The notes under the pieces were generated by a model. The model made no database searches. It saw only the letters and a program-made list of their open reading frames with translations, and was not told the origin of the DNA. Positions 8,226 through 16,983 of a stretch of DNA of 64,000 nucleotides are shown piece by piece. A program made the position numbers and the translations under genes. Source of the stretch: Sunxiuqinia sp965230765 (GTDB lineage Bacteria > Bacteroidota > Bacteroidia > Bacteroidales > Prolixibacteraceae); assembly GCA_965230765.1 (NCBI GenBank), contig CBDDLR010000002.1, positions 124,001 to 188,000 of the forward strand, given 5' to 3'. Each line of letters begins with the position of its first letter. The first letter of the stretch is position 1.

Positions 8226-9149
8226 ATGATATACGATGAGAAGTCTTTTCACCCTGATATGCTGGAAAATCCTGAAGTGCACCAAAAGATAATTGATGCG
8301 TTGCCCATTCCCATTTTTTATCGGGATATAAATGGGGTTTACATTGCCATAAACCGTGCTTACGAGAAACTTATTGGTTTGCCTAAAAGCCAGTTGATTG
8401 GAAAAACAGTTTTTGATTTGCAGCCACAGGACTTGGCAGAGATTTACGCTGCACGCGACAAAGAAATGGTTGAAAGCCCGGGGGAGCAGATGTACGAGAC
8501 AAAGTTCATGTACACCGATGGAACTATGCATGATGTGGTATTCAACAAAAATGCCATAAAAAACAATGAGGGAAAAGTAATTGGTATTGTTGGCTCAATT
8601 TCCGATATCACCGATTTGAAAAAGGCCGAACGAAAACTCGAAAAGGCTAAAGAATCTGCGGTAATTGCTTCAGCGATGATGCATAAGATAAAAGCGGGGA
8701 TTGTTATTGTTGATAAGAATATGAAGGTAGTAGATTCAAATGAAGGATTTGCTCAGTTGTTTGGGGAGGAAACCATCGAGTTATACGAAGCTATTCCCGG
8801 CTTGAGCGGGGCAGATTTCAGTGAGTTGGTTCCTGAAGTGGTCTCGAAAATGTTTTCTACCCTTATTGCTTCCGGCGAGAATATGTTGGAACGTGACCTG
8901 CGGATCCAGAATAAATTGTTGAATGTTTCAGTGATCACCATTCATAAAAATAGGGTGGTAGGGGCACTGATCCGCGATATGTCTGCGCCTTCATTGGTGC
9001 GTGAGGAAATTATTAGCAGGGCGCAACGGGTAAATAAACAAAACCTGGAAACCGTGCAAAAAATCGCTTTCCTGTTGGGCGAGAATGCATCCCTGACAGA
9101 AGAACTATTGAATTCCATTATTGAATCATACAAATACGGCGAAGAATAA
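8226..9149 (+). CDS. Double PAS-domain protein without a kinase domain
   Basis: A 307-residue soluble protein. The first PAS domain covers about residues 18-135 (ALPIPIFYRDINGVYIAINRA through the PAC-type ending GSISDITDLKKAE), a coiled-coil linker follows, and a second, more divergent PAS-like domain runs from about 155 to 255 (AGIVIVDKNMKVVDSNEGF). The last 50 residues are helical. No histidine kinase, cyclase or DNA-binding domain is present, so it must act through a partner. It diverges from the hydrogenase regulatory operon and is followed by the SpoIIE phosphatase gene, its most likely partner. The signal sensed is unknown. Confidence 0.85.
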   Translation: MIYDEKSFHPDMLENPEVHQKIIDALPIPIFYRDINGVYIAINRAYEKLIGLPKSQLIGKTVFDLQPQDLAEIYAARDKEMVESPGEQMYETKFMYTDGTMHDVVFNKNAIKNNEGKVIGIVGSISDITDLKKAERKLEKAKESAVIASAMMHKIKAGIVIVDKNMKVVDSNEGFAQLFGEETIELYEAIPGLSGADFSELVPEVVSKMFSTLIASGENMLERDLRIQNKLLNVSVITIHKNRVVGALIRDMSAPSLVREEIISRAQRVNKQNLETVQKIAFLLGENASLTEELLNSIIESYKYGEE

Positions 9150-9232
9150 AAAACAGGAAGCTGGGAGTTAGAAGTTGGACGTGATTTGCAGTTCAGCTTA
9201 TAGCTAAAAGCTTGTAGCCAAAAGCTAAAACT
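9150..9232. repeat. Short G/T- and A-rich intergenic repeat between PAS and SpoIIE genes
   Basis: The 83 bp gap holds low-complexity repeated words such as AGCTTATAGCTAAAAGCTTG followed by a near copy, and a GGGAGTTAGAAGTTGG segment. They resemble the G/T-rich filler repeats seen at 31486-31907. I see no terminator here, so the two genes can still be cotranscribed. Confidence 0.45.
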
Positions 9233-10414
9233 ATGGCAGATTATCATATCGAAATCGATTTCCAACAAGATAAGCCAAAGGGCGAGGTGGCCTGTGGCGA
9301 TGTTTTTTATAGCAGACGAATTAAGGAGGAGAACCGAACCATTTTGGTATTGTCCGATGGGATTGGGCATGGTGTTCGGGCCAACGTATTGGCTACGCTA
9401 ACAGCTTCTATGGCCTTAAACTACAGTTCTTTCCATACCAAACCAGAGGTTGCTGCAAATATTTTCATGCGTGCACTACCAAAAAGTGGCGATGGCAAAG
9501 AAAATTACGCCACATTTACCATCATTGAGATTGAAGATGAGGGGATGGTGCGAATTATTAATTACGACAACCCGGCGGTATTCATTTATAGAAATGGACA
9601 GCAGTATTTCCCGAAAGAAATTGAAACCAGTATCCGCGGTAAAGAAAACGTGGGAAAAATTCTTCGCATTCGTGAATTTGTTCCAATGAAAGAAGACCGT
9701 ATTGTTTTTATGACCGATGGTGTTGACCAGTCTGGCCTTGGGTCAAAAAAATACCCAATGGGATGGGGGATGAGCAATATCAATTATTTTATTGAAAGCC
9801 AGATAGAGCGCGAACCAAACATTTCAGCGGCAAAACTGGCGCGAAAAATTACTTCACGTGCAACAGTAAACGATGATTTTAACTTGAAAGATGATACCAG
9901 TTGTGGCGTGGTTTATTTTCGCGAACCACGGGAATTCATGCTTATCACTGGGCCACCGTTTTATAAGATCAAGGATAACCATTTTGTAGATATGATCCAG
10001 GATTTTAAAGGCAAAAAGATTATTTGCGGTGGAACGACTGCCGAGATTATTGCCCGTGAGTTAAACCTGGAAGTACACATTCAGCACCGTTACCACACAG
10101 AAGGTATTCCACCAAAAGCAGAAATGTTTGGTTTTGAAATGGTAACAGAAGGTATCCTTACCCTTGGCAAGGTTGAAGAAATATTGGAGAATTACTCCAG
10201 CGGAACCACACTTGGAGAAAGCCCACCTGAGGAAGTCGTTAAACTGTTATTGAAACACGATCATATCCACATCGTTGTAGGAACCCGTATTAACTGGGCA
10301 CACCATGACCCGGACCAGCCAGTGGAACTGGAAATCAGAAAGTTTGTAGTTAAGCGAATCGTTAAATTGTTGGAAGAAAAATACTTTAAAAAAGTATTTG
10401 AGATGTATGTTTAG
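9233..10414 (+). CDS. SpoIIE-family protein serine phosphatase
   Basis: A 393-residue protein. Residues 1-230 are a PP2C-like SpoIIE phosphatase domain with metal-binding aspartates in SDGIGHG (D42), FMTDGVDQ (near 163) and DDTSCGVVYF (near 222). No sensor domain precedes it. The C-terminal 160 residues (starting near EFMLITGPPFYKIKDNHFV, with an IICGGTTAEI segment) form a second domain I do not recognise; it recurs behind SpoIIE domains in hydrogenase clusters as far as I recall. The likely job is to dephosphorylate a protein phosphorylated by the RsbW-like kinase encoded at 7223. It follows the PAS gene by 83 bp. Confidence 0.85.
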   Translation: MADYHIEIDFQQDKPKGEVACGDVFYSRRIKEENRTILVLSDGIGHGVRANVLATLTASMALNYSSFHTKPEVAANIFMRALPKSGDGKENYATFTIIEIEDEGMVRIINYDNPAVFIYRNGQQYFPKEIETSIRGKENVGKILRIREFVPMKEDRIVFMTDGVDQSGLGSKKYPMGWGMSNINYFIESQIEREPNISAAKLARKITSRATVNDDFNLKDDTSCGVVYFREPREFMLITGPPFYKIKDNHFVDMIQDFKGKKIICGGTTAEIIARELNLEVHIQHRYHTEGIPPKAEMFGFEMVTEGILTLGKVEEILENYSSGTTLGESPPEEVVKLLLKHDHIHIVVGTRINWAHHDPDQPVELEIRKFVVKRIVKLLEEKYFKKVFEMYV

Positions 10415-10578
10415 TTTGGCTAACCAAAATAATGTCTTGACGATGAGTCTAAGAATATTATCAGACTGTGTGGTACTTTCCTTTTAAGCCACTATGCAGT
10501 TTGAGCGGGTTGTAAACGCTGATATTTGCCATATCAACAGCCATTTCTCATACAAGATATTAGGCACTGGCATTTTTG

Positions 10579-11862
10579 TTAATTAAAATCGTTAATTCTC
10601 AAATTGCTGCTAATTCTTTCAATATCTTCTTTGGGGATATCTATTTCTGTGGCAATTTTTGTCCAAAGCCCTACTGCTGCAATAACTTCTTCTAAAATAT
10701 GATTCGCCTTTTTTATGCCAAAAGTTTTGCCCAGACCCAGTAAGTCATCTTTTGAAAAATTGTCAAATTTGCCATTTATTGATGATTGGTGAACGTTTGT
10801 CCATCTTCCTCCATCTTTATATTGGTATGTAATATCATAAGCTGGTGATATTTGCCATTTCCCTTCTTTGTTCATTAGAAAAGAGAAGTTTTTTACATGG
10901 TCATCATGATTTCTTGCAATTACATTAAAAAGTGTTCTTCTGTATTGTTGTTCAAATTGATTGTAGGTAAGCTGAAGCATTTTCATTACTCTAAATAAAG
11001 TTTCATAACTACTTGCTCTTTGGACTTTATAATCAATCCCGGCTAATGCCCCAAAAGTTTGCATATGGATTTTTTCGCCATTATCAGTTCTGTCAAATCG
11101 TTTGGTTAGAAAATGAAATCTATTGTTTTCTTCATGCAAATAACTTTCAGATATATCAATGCCAGCAGCTTTTGCAAGTTTATAATATGCAAATTCGATT
11201 TTGCCCAAGCCAGCACTTTCTCCAAGTGTCTTTTCATTAGCACCATCAATTTTGAGAAGCCAATATGAATAGCCTTCTTGTTGAATAATATCGCCTGGCC
11301 TAATTTCGAGAATCTTATTATTAGGGTCTGTTTTTATCGCAACCAAAGCTTTAGCGCGAGCTCCACCAACAGAAGTTCCAATTCGTAATATTTCCGACAA
11401 ACTTTCTTTATCTAAATCACTGTAAGTTATTTCTTCTTTGCCCTCCAATACTTTTTTTGCTACTTCTAATAACTCGGAAACGTCTATATTGTAATTGGAT
11501 TTTTCTTTATGGTTAATCGGTTCATATTCTAGTGCACCCATGCCCCTTTTCCCTACATAGGTTAATCTGTCGACGGGATTTATGTCAATAATTGATAGAT
11601 TCTTTTGCCTAAGCCATTCTTTCATCATCATATTCCCAAAGTCATCTGGCATTGAGTCTGATAGGAGATATGGCAAGTTGTGAAAGTTAGAATGGTCTCG
11701 ATTGGTCTCAAAAATTCTTTCTTGTTTTGGCATCACTATAGGAGATGGCTCTATCGTTTTATTAATAAAATCATTGCTATATTGGAAGGTAGAATTTCCT
11801 TTAATATTATTCCATTCTATTGAACCTATTGTTTCATCATGTAATTTTACCTCTACTATCAT
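10579..11862 (-). CDS. hipA: HipA-family serine/threonine kinase toxin
   Basis: A 427-residue full-length HipA kinase, the toxin half of a type II toxin-antitoxin pair. In Escherichia coli the homologue phosphorylates glutamyl-tRNA synthetase and causes persistence; the target here is unknown. The N-terminal beta domain is present, followed by the flexible loop GTSVGGARAKA (residues about 172-182) that carries the autophosphorylated serine in HipA, the KRFDR strand, the catalytic loop ARNHDDHVKNFSFL and the metal-binding AYDI. It starts 2 bp after hipB. Base composition is clearly more AT-rich than the neighbouring hydrogenase genes, as expected for a horizontally mobile module. Confidence 0.92.
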   Translation of the reverse strand: MIVEVKLHDETIGSIEWNNIKGNSTFQYSNDFINKTIEPSPIVMPKQERIFETNRDHSNFHNLPYLLSDSMPDDFGNMMMKEWLRQKNLSIIDINPVDRLTYVGKRGMGALEYEPINHKEKSNYNIDVSELLEVAKKVLEGKEEITYSDLDKESLSEILRIGTSVGGARAKALVAIKTDPNNKILEIRPGDIIQQEGYSYWLLKIDGANEKTLGESAGLGKIEFAYYKLAKAAGIDISESYLHEENNRFHFLTKRFDRTDNGEKIHMQTFGALAGIDYKVQRASSYETLFRVMKMLQLTYNQFEQQYRRTLFNVIARNHDDHVKNFSFLMNKEGKWQISPAYDITYQYKDGGRWTNVHQSSINGKFDNFSKDDLLGLGKTFGIKKANHILEEVIAAVGLWTKIATEIDIPKEDIERISSNLRINDFN

Positions 11863-11864
11863 AG

Positions 11865-12182
11865 CTATTTAATTTTTTTTGATGCCCGCTTTCTTTCTGT
11901 TTTCAATTTTGCCTTTTCAAATTTTAATTTTAGTTCTAAGTTTTCTCCTATTCTAAATACTGATTCTAAATCTTTAATTCTATTTAATCTTGACAATATC
12001 CTTATTAAGCTTTCAGTTGTGGTAGATTTTCCTTGCTCTATTAGGCTAATCGTTGAAACACTTAAACCAACTTCCTCACTCATATCTTTTTGGGTGAGAT
12101 TATGTTGTAATCTTATTTTCTTTAGCCTTATGCCAATCTCTTTCAAGATTTCTTGTTCAGTTAAAAACAACCAGTTATCCAT
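11865..12182 (-). CDS. hipB: HipB-like antitoxin, HTH DNA-binding protein
   Basis: A 105-residue protein with an XRE-type helix-turn-helix (residues about 17-75; LTQKDMSEEVGLSVSTISLIEQGK) and a basic, lysine-rich C-terminal helix. Family members neutralise HipA by complex formation and repress the hipBA promoter. It is the first gene of the pair, 2 bp before hipA. A cluster of AATAGTTA-like sites just upstream is the likely operator. The C-terminal tail (EKAKLKTERKRASKKIK) is unusually basic and could contribute DNA contacts. Confidence 0.9.
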   Translation of the reverse strand: MDNWLFLTEQEILKEIGIRLKKIRLQHNLTQKDMSEEVGLSVSTISLIEQGKSTTTESLIRILSRLNRIKDLESVFRIGENLELKLKFEKAKLKTERKRASKKIK

Positions 12183-12210
12183 TGCGCGTTAATTTAAATA
12201 TTGATAATTT

Positions 12211-12331
12211 AATAGTTATGCTTCGAATTGAATATTAACTAATAATATTTAATTAGTTATTACAAATATATTGAATTTGATTTAACTATTGAAATATTCA
12301 TATTTAATAATACAAACAATTACTAACTATT
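12211..12331 (-). promoter_or_regulatory. Candidate hipBA promoter and operator cluster
   Basis: Five related 8-bp half-sites lie upstream of hipB: AATAGTTA at 12211-12218, TAACTAAT at 12236-12243, ATTAGTTA at 12252-12259, and TAACTATT at 12283-12290 and 12324-12331. The second and third form a perfect inverted repeat with an 8-bp spacer. A minus-strand TATATTTG (12270-12263), matching the Bacteroidota -7 element, lies between half-sites. This is what an autorepressed hipBA promoter should look like. The rest of the 333 bp gap up to 12515 is AT-rich and shows no convincing gene. Confidence 0.55.
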
Positions 12332-12515
12332 GATATTTCGCAAGTTGAAGCATCATTCTTTTTGCTTGTGCCTAAATGGTAAACTGTATGGGGTCGGGCC
12401 GGATTTTGTGCTGAAATCCAGTCAGATTGATAGGAGTGTAGCTTTACGATTTGACAAGTCAAACCGAAAATTACCCCGCTTGGTATGTTACAACTTTTTA
12501 TATGTCGTTTTTTTA

Positions 12516-13493
12516 CTATTTGTATTTATCAATATCAAGATTCATAATGTAAAAATTAAGTGAGCCGTTATTGCTTGAAGAAAGACAAGAACTAAAATCT
12601 TTATAGCTTTTAACAGCATTTTCCTTAGTCCCTTTGGGTATTCGTCCTGAAGTGAAAATTAAATAGTTTCCATCTGGTGTGACATAAGGGCTGCCATCAA
12701 TCTGATCGCTGTTAACATCCTCTCCCATATTAATGGGGTTGGACCAATCGGTCTTGTTTTCTTTAAAGCTAATGTATAAGTCACTATTGCCATAGCCATC
12801 AGGCTCATCAACTCTTACAAAAATTATATAGGATTCGTCCCTCGCCACAAAAGCATCTGCCTCCTTTTTTTCGGAATTAATATTGGCAGGTAGCTTCACT
12901 GGCTCTTGATATTTTCCATCTTGAAACCTGGAATAATAAATATCAGAATTACCTCCTTTATCAGAGTTAAAGTATATGGTCTTATTATTAGTCATAACAG
13001 GATAAAATTCATTTCCTGATGAGGCTATTGGAGAACCCAAGGGGTGGGGTTCTTGCCACAGACCATCTTTTAGTTCTGAAGTCCAAATATTAAAGTTAAA
13101 GCCTTCGGGTTTTCCTTCGTAATCTTTGAAAGTAGAGAACAACATTAGATTTCCATCAGGTGAAATTTGAACATCCGCTGTCGGAATATCATAGGATACA
13201 AACGGGGCAAACTCAGGATCACCAAAGTTCCCGTTTTCAAATTTTTGAAAGGTAATTCCTGCAATACCCAATTTTTGCGATGTTGCTGTATAGTAAATAG
13301 TTTTTCCGTCAGGGCTAAAACTCGTGTTGAATTTATCAATCTCTGTTGATACAATTTCAGGATGGAACTTGATTGGTTTATGAACAACAGAATCCAATTG
13401 GTAAGGATGACTTAAGGTTGTTGACTTTTGTTTTTTATTCAAGCAGGATACAAGAAATAATATACACAAAAGTGCAATTAGTTTATTATTCAT
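12516..13493 (-). CDS. Lipoprotein with PD40/TolB-like beta-propeller repeats
   Basis: A 325-residue protein with a lipoprotein signal (MNNKLIALLCILFLVSC, lipobox cysteine at 17). The mature part shows WD40-like PD40 repeats with the typical words SPDGKTIYY, SPDGNLMLFST, TNNKTIYFNSDKGGNSDIYY and TPDGNYLIFTSG, arranged as a beta-propeller. Similar proteins are common in Bacteroidota as surface or periplasmic binding proteins, sometimes linked to OmpA domains, which are absent here. Function unknown. Codon use is AT-rich like the rest of the accessory block. Confidence 0.8.
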   Translation of the reverse strand: MNNKLIALLCILFLVSCLNKKQKSTTLSHPYQLDSVVHKPIKFHPEIVSTEIDKFNTSFSPDGKTIYYTATSQKLGIAGITFQKFENGNFGDPEFAPFVSYDIPTADVQISPDGNLMLFSTFKDYEGKPEGFNFNIWTSELKDGLWQEPHPLGSPIASSGNEFYPVMTNNKTIYFNSDKGGNSDIYYSRFQDGKYQEPVKLPANINSEKKEADAFVARDESYIIFVRVDEPDGYGNSDLYISFKENKTDWSNPINMGEDVNSDQIDGSPYVTPDGNYLIFTSGRIPKGTKENAVKSYKDFSSCLSSSNNGSLNFYIMNLDIDKYK

Positions 13494-13599
13494 TACAGTT
13501 TAAGGTTTTATTAGTATTATTGACATACAATGCCTGGCAAAAGCTGTATTTTTAATATATTGTATCATTCAATTTGGGTTACCTTGTTTTCGTACGTTT

Positions 13600-14661
13600 T
13601 TAATATTTACTTACAAATTCTATAATTTCAGCCTTAAAATTATCTGGATCACTAATATACGGTTCATGGCTCGAATTTGGCAAAATTTTATAATATTTGT
13701 CGTTATCTGATGTGCCGAAATTATTAAACACATCCAATCCTTCCTCCGGTACAATTAAGTCATCGTACCTGCCCCAAATTAGTAGTGAGGGGATTGTCAC
13801 ATCAGAAACTGCTGTTATCAGATTCTTACCTTCCGCATCTTCATTTAGTTTATCATTAACAATTTCCAGGTTAGATGACAAATAAGCTGGGAAAGGGTTG
13901 TAACCTGAGAAAAACCCGATATCAAGATACTGACGAGCCGAAAGTGATGCTAATTCTTCTGGTATTATTATTTCACCGGGCCAACCCACAAAACCTCTCC
14001 ATTCATTCTTTTGCTCCCGGGTCGTTATAATTTGATTATTACTTGTCCACTCAAGAGCTTCCGTCCAATGATCAATCATATTACCTTTTATAATTTCTTC
14101 GTTTGCAATGTTTACTAAAAATGTTCTACGGTATTGCCAACTTAAATCAAAATCAAAATTGTAAGCTCCGTCAACCGAAATCCAACCGCTTATTTTATTT
14201 TGGTAATCAGAATTCAGCAAATAGTTTACCCCAATAAATCCACCAAAACTTGCCCCCATTAAATAAATATCAGGATTTTGATATTTTGCATTTATTACTG
14301 AAACAATTGCATCCAGGTCTTTAACAAATTGGGAAACTGTCAGTAATTCTTCGTTAAAATTTCCTTGTGCATTACCACAACCTCGTTGGTCATAATAAAC
14401 CATGGCAAAGTTTTCTTCAAGTCCTTCCGACCAATTGAACATATCTGCCTTTGCTACATCAATACTTGTAGAACCAGGCCCACCATTAATATAAATTATA
14501 AATTTTGAGGAAGCTGTATTCCCTTTAACCCAAACAGGTAATTCTGTTCCATCAATTTTCACGTGAAAGAAAGTATCTGTATTCGGCTCAAGTTCGAATT
14601 TCTCACAAGAGTTTAATACCGTTAGTACGGCTACGATAATTATATAGTGTAATTGTTTCAT
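13600..14661 (-). CDS. Secreted alpha/beta hydrolase, prolyl-aminopeptidase-like (S33)
   Basis: A 353-residue alpha/beta hydrolase with a lipoprotein-type signal (MKQLHYIIIVAVLTVLNSC). The oxyanion motif NGGPGST, the nucleophile elbow GASFGG, the acid in GRYDDLIVPEEG and the histidine in NSSHEP give a complete catalytic triad. GGPG is typical of S33 prolyl iminopeptidase-like enzymes, but the substrate cannot be predicted. It starts 5 bp after the small envelope protein gene and is probably cotranscribed with it. Confidence 0.85.
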   Translation of the reverse strand: MKQLHYIIIVAVLTVLNSCEKFELEPNTDTFFHVKIDGTELPVWVKGNTASSKFIIYINGGPGSTSIDVAKADMFNWSEGLEENFAMVYYDQRGCGNAQGNFNEELLTVSQFVKDLDAIVSVINAKYQNPDIYLMGASFGGFIGVNYLLNSDYQNKISGWISVDGAYNFDFDLSWQYRRTFLVNIANEEIIKGNMIDHWTEALEWTSNNQIITTREQKNEWRGFVGWPGEIIIPEELASLSARQYLDIGFFSGYNPFPAYLSSNLEIVNDKLNEDAEGKNLITAVSDVTIPSLLIWGRYDDLIVPEEGLDVFNNFGTSDNDKYYKILPNSSHEPYISDPDNFKAEIIEFVSKY

Positions 14662-14666
14662 TGTAA

Positions 14667-15239
14667 TTATTTTAAACTGAATTTTATACCTATTTCAAGT
14701 GCAAAATATCCAATCCCATTAGGAAAATTTGGGACTGCGTACATAAACTGAGGTTTTATGAAGTAAGCAAGTGGCAGATTCTTTTGGATACTTAAATCCT
14801 TTCCAAATGAGATGAAGTAATTTGTGGCAAAATAATTATGCCCAGCAGTTGTTTTGTTTACTTCACCATTGCTACCTACTTCATACGTGTTAGGAATAAA
14901 TGTTTTAAGATATCCAGCTCCAATGCCGAGTTCATAAAATCTCCCTTTGGGGTTTTGTCTTTTATACTTTACTTCTGGTATTAAAAACAGTCCGGTTTGA
15001 TACCTTCTGTGGTGAAAAAATCCTAAAGCAGGGCTAATGATAAAACTCTTGTTAATTTTTTTCAAAGAATCTCTTTTAACCTTATCCCATCCCTTTATTT
15101 TAAAATCAGAACTGAGTTTTAATCCTGGGTGCGTAATCATTTCACCATAATACGAAAAAGACACTGATTCGAGGTTTTTAAATTGTGCCCAGCAATTAGA
15201 AACAATGAAAATAAAAACCAATAATGATATAATTCTCAT
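14667..15239 (-). CDS. Small outer-membrane-like protein of unknown function
   Basis: A 190-residue protein with a cleavable signal peptide (MRIISLLVFIFIVSNCWAQ). The mature part alternates hydrophobic and polar residues with many aromatic positions and ends in a phenylalanine-containing strand (IGIKFSLK), as expected for a small beta-barrel. I recognise no family. The following hydrolase gene is 5 bp away. The AraC-type regulator upstream is 66 bp away on the same strand and may control this pair. Confidence 0.65.
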   Translation of the reverse strand: MRIISLLVFIFIVSNCWAQFKNLESVSFSYYGEMITHPGLKLSSDFKIKGWDKVKRDSLKKINKSFIISPALGFFHHRRYQTGLFLIPEVKYKRQNPKGRFYELGIGAGYLKTFIPNTYEVGSNGEVNKTTAGHNYFATNYFISFGKDLSIQKNLPLAYFIKPQFMYAVPNFPNGIGYFALEIGIKFSLK

Positions 15240-15305
15240 ACTTTTTTTGTTGCAAATCTATCGCATCAAAACAGTTGAGAATTGTAAAAAATCAGCATTA
15301 ACATT

Positions 15306-16118
15306 TTATTTTTTTGAATTCACCTCTTGTATTCCAATTTTATAAGTAGCCAGCTGTTTTGGCGTTAAACCGGAGAACTTACTAATCTCTTTAATAAAAT
15401 GTGCTTGGTCATAATAGTTAAATCCAGAATTGCTACAGTAAGCATTAAATTCTTTTTTAACAGAAAGGAATTGGTTGAAAAATCGTACTAACATGCTGTA
15501 TTTCTTGGGTGATAAGCCTAGATTTTTTTTAAACTTCCTTTCAATTGTACTAGCGGAAATATTAAACATTGTAGGGAATTCACGAATTGTACAATCTCCC
15601 TTACAACTATCTATATGACTTACAATTTTTTCAAAAATATCATCTCTAAGGTTGCATTGAGAATTTAGGTAATTATTAAAATAAGATTCAATTAGTTGGA
15701 TTCTATCTTGCTGTGAAGAGGCCTTGAATATTTCTTTTTCTAAATCTAAAACTGATTGACCAAAACATTCTGCAGGATCCAAATTGTTATTGATGGTATT
15801 GATTATCTCAGTTTTACAAAATAGATAAAATGTTTTTGGAATAAATCTTACACTAATAATTGGACTTTTAACGACAATGCAATCTTGAGGGGTTGTTCGA
15901 ATTCCTGCTAGTTGACTTTTTCTTATTTTGTATTCCTTTGTTAATGGAAAAAACCGTTTAATATTTGAGTCTGTAAATATTAATTCGATTGAATTATCTG
16001 GTACAAGCAGATGCTTATTATTTTCAGGGTTAATGGCTGAATAATTTTCCCACCAGATACAATCTATAATTTTTGATAACGGTCCTTGTAGTTTTATTTC
16101 AGTGTAATCCCAATCCAT
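15306..16118 (-). CDS. AraC-family transcriptional regulator
   Basis: A 270-residue regulator. The N-terminal 160 residues form a ligand-binding-like domain of the type seen in Bacteroidota AraC proteins (starting PLSKIIDCIWWENYS), and the C-terminal 100 residues hold two helix-turn-helix units, including FPTMFNISASTIERKFKKNL and FNYYDQAHFIKEISKFSGLTP. The second helix-turn-helix is close to the AraC signature. It is the first gene of the accessory block on this strand; ligand and targets are unknown. Confidence 0.85.
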   Translation of the reverse strand: MDWDYTEIKLQGPLSKIIDCIWWENYSAINPENNKHLLVPDNSIELIFTDSNIKRFFPLTKEYKIRKSQLAGIRTTPQDCIVVKSPIISVRFIPKTFYLFCKTEIINTINNNLDPAECFGQSVLDLEKEIFKASSQQDRIQLIESYFNNYLNSQCNLRDDIFEKIVSHIDSCKGDCTIREFPTMFNISASTIERKFKKNLGLSPKKYSMLVRFFNQFLSVKKEFNAYCSNSGFNYYDQAHFIKEISKFSGLTPKQLATYKIGIQEVNSKK

Positions 16119-16293
16119 TTCTCCAATATTGACTAAAAGTAAAATTAATCAATCTTATCCTCAATCCCTTTATCCATAATGCTTTCCATTCAACTATTCA
16201 TTCCAAAAAGTTTTAAGATAACAAAAATCTTTGGATATTCAGATTACTAAATTATTAGATCACGGTATTCTTGGATTGTTAGACCGATTACTG

Positions 16294-16337
16294 AAAACCG
16301 ACAACCGACAACCGATAACCGATAACCGATAACCGAT
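16294..16337. repeat. Tandem 7-bp repeat (ATAACCG/ACAACCG) in a 340-bp gap
   Basis: Six 7-bp units of the form A[CTA]AACCG run in tandem from 16294, giving a spurious reading frame on the minus strand. The reverse complement of the same unit (CGGTTAT/CGGTTGT) occurs at 31621-31648. The gap from 16119 to 16458 otherwise holds AT-rich sequence and a CACCCAAAACCCAATCCG stretch of the same C/A-rich character. I see no gene in it. Confidence 0.7.
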
Positions 16338-16458
16338 TTCTGACACCCAAAACCCAATCCGTAACTCGATACTAAAAAAACAATTAGGGTGAAAATGGTA
16401 GATGATGAATAAGCGTTCGTGAGCATATAAAAAAGATGCCTTGATCGCACCTCTCTTT

Positions 16459-16812
16459 TTATATCTTATTTAATTCTTCAGTCAGCTCTTTTTCAGCAAT
16501 ATTCATTAGGTTCTCAAATTCATCGACATACTCAGGGTAAGATTCAATGTCTTCGAGTTGCTGGGTTTTTAATTGCAGTTCCTTCAGGCGTTTTCCTAAA
16601 TCTTCCATCCCAAAAGTCAATACCGAAGATTTGGCTTTGTGTGCCAGTTCTCCCAATTCTTTCCACTTGCCACTTTCAAGATGAGAGCGAAGCCCTCCTC
16701 TGAACTCTGGAAGCTGGTCAAAAAACATCTGGATAAACTCTTTTACTATTTCAGGTTCCCCACCTGTAATTTCGTTTAAATATTCGAGGCTTGTATATTT
16801 TTGTTCTGACAT
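16459..16812 (-). CDS. Hpt histidine phosphotransfer protein
   Basis: A 117-residue single-domain phosphotransfer protein. The signature HKAKSSVLTFGMEDLGKRL carries the phosphorylated histidine (near residue 55) in a helix of the four-helix Hpt bundle. Such proteins relay phosphate between hybrid histidine kinases and response regulators in the cytoplasm. It is monocistronic here, with no kinase beside it; the hybrid kinase at 57030 is one possible partner in this window, but that is only a guess. Confidence 0.85.
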   Translation of the reverse strand: MSEQKYTSLEYLNEITGGEPEIVKEFIQMFFDQLPEFRGGLRSHLESGKWKELGELAHKAKSSVLTFGMEDLGKRLKELQLKTQQLEDIESYPEYVDEFENLMNIAEKELTEELNKI

Positions 16813-16983
16813 AGAAAATGGAATTTTACTTATGCAATATTAAGAAAAAATAGGTTATGGGAGATAGAAAATAATGCTGTAAATTGTATTCGAAATAGAT
16901 TTTTTTGGTGTTGATGATGATTTATTTCATGGATATTCGATATTTTGACCCATATTTTTGCGCACAAATTAAGATTTAAACAA

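Noticed and set aside
12330..12563. A plus-strand 77-codon reading frame upstream of and overlapping the PD40 lipoprotein gene
   Set aside because: It overlaps the end of a well-supported gene on the other strand and part of the hipBA operator array, has no known domain, and looks like intergenic sequence.
16247..16450. A minus-strand 67-codon frame with repeated Arg-Leu-Ser-Val words
   Set aside because: It is a translation of the 7-bp tandem repeat and has no independent support.
16813..16983. A glycine riboswitch upstream of gcvT
   Set aside because: I found neither the conserved aptamer core nor an expression-platform hairpin in the 170 bp upstream.
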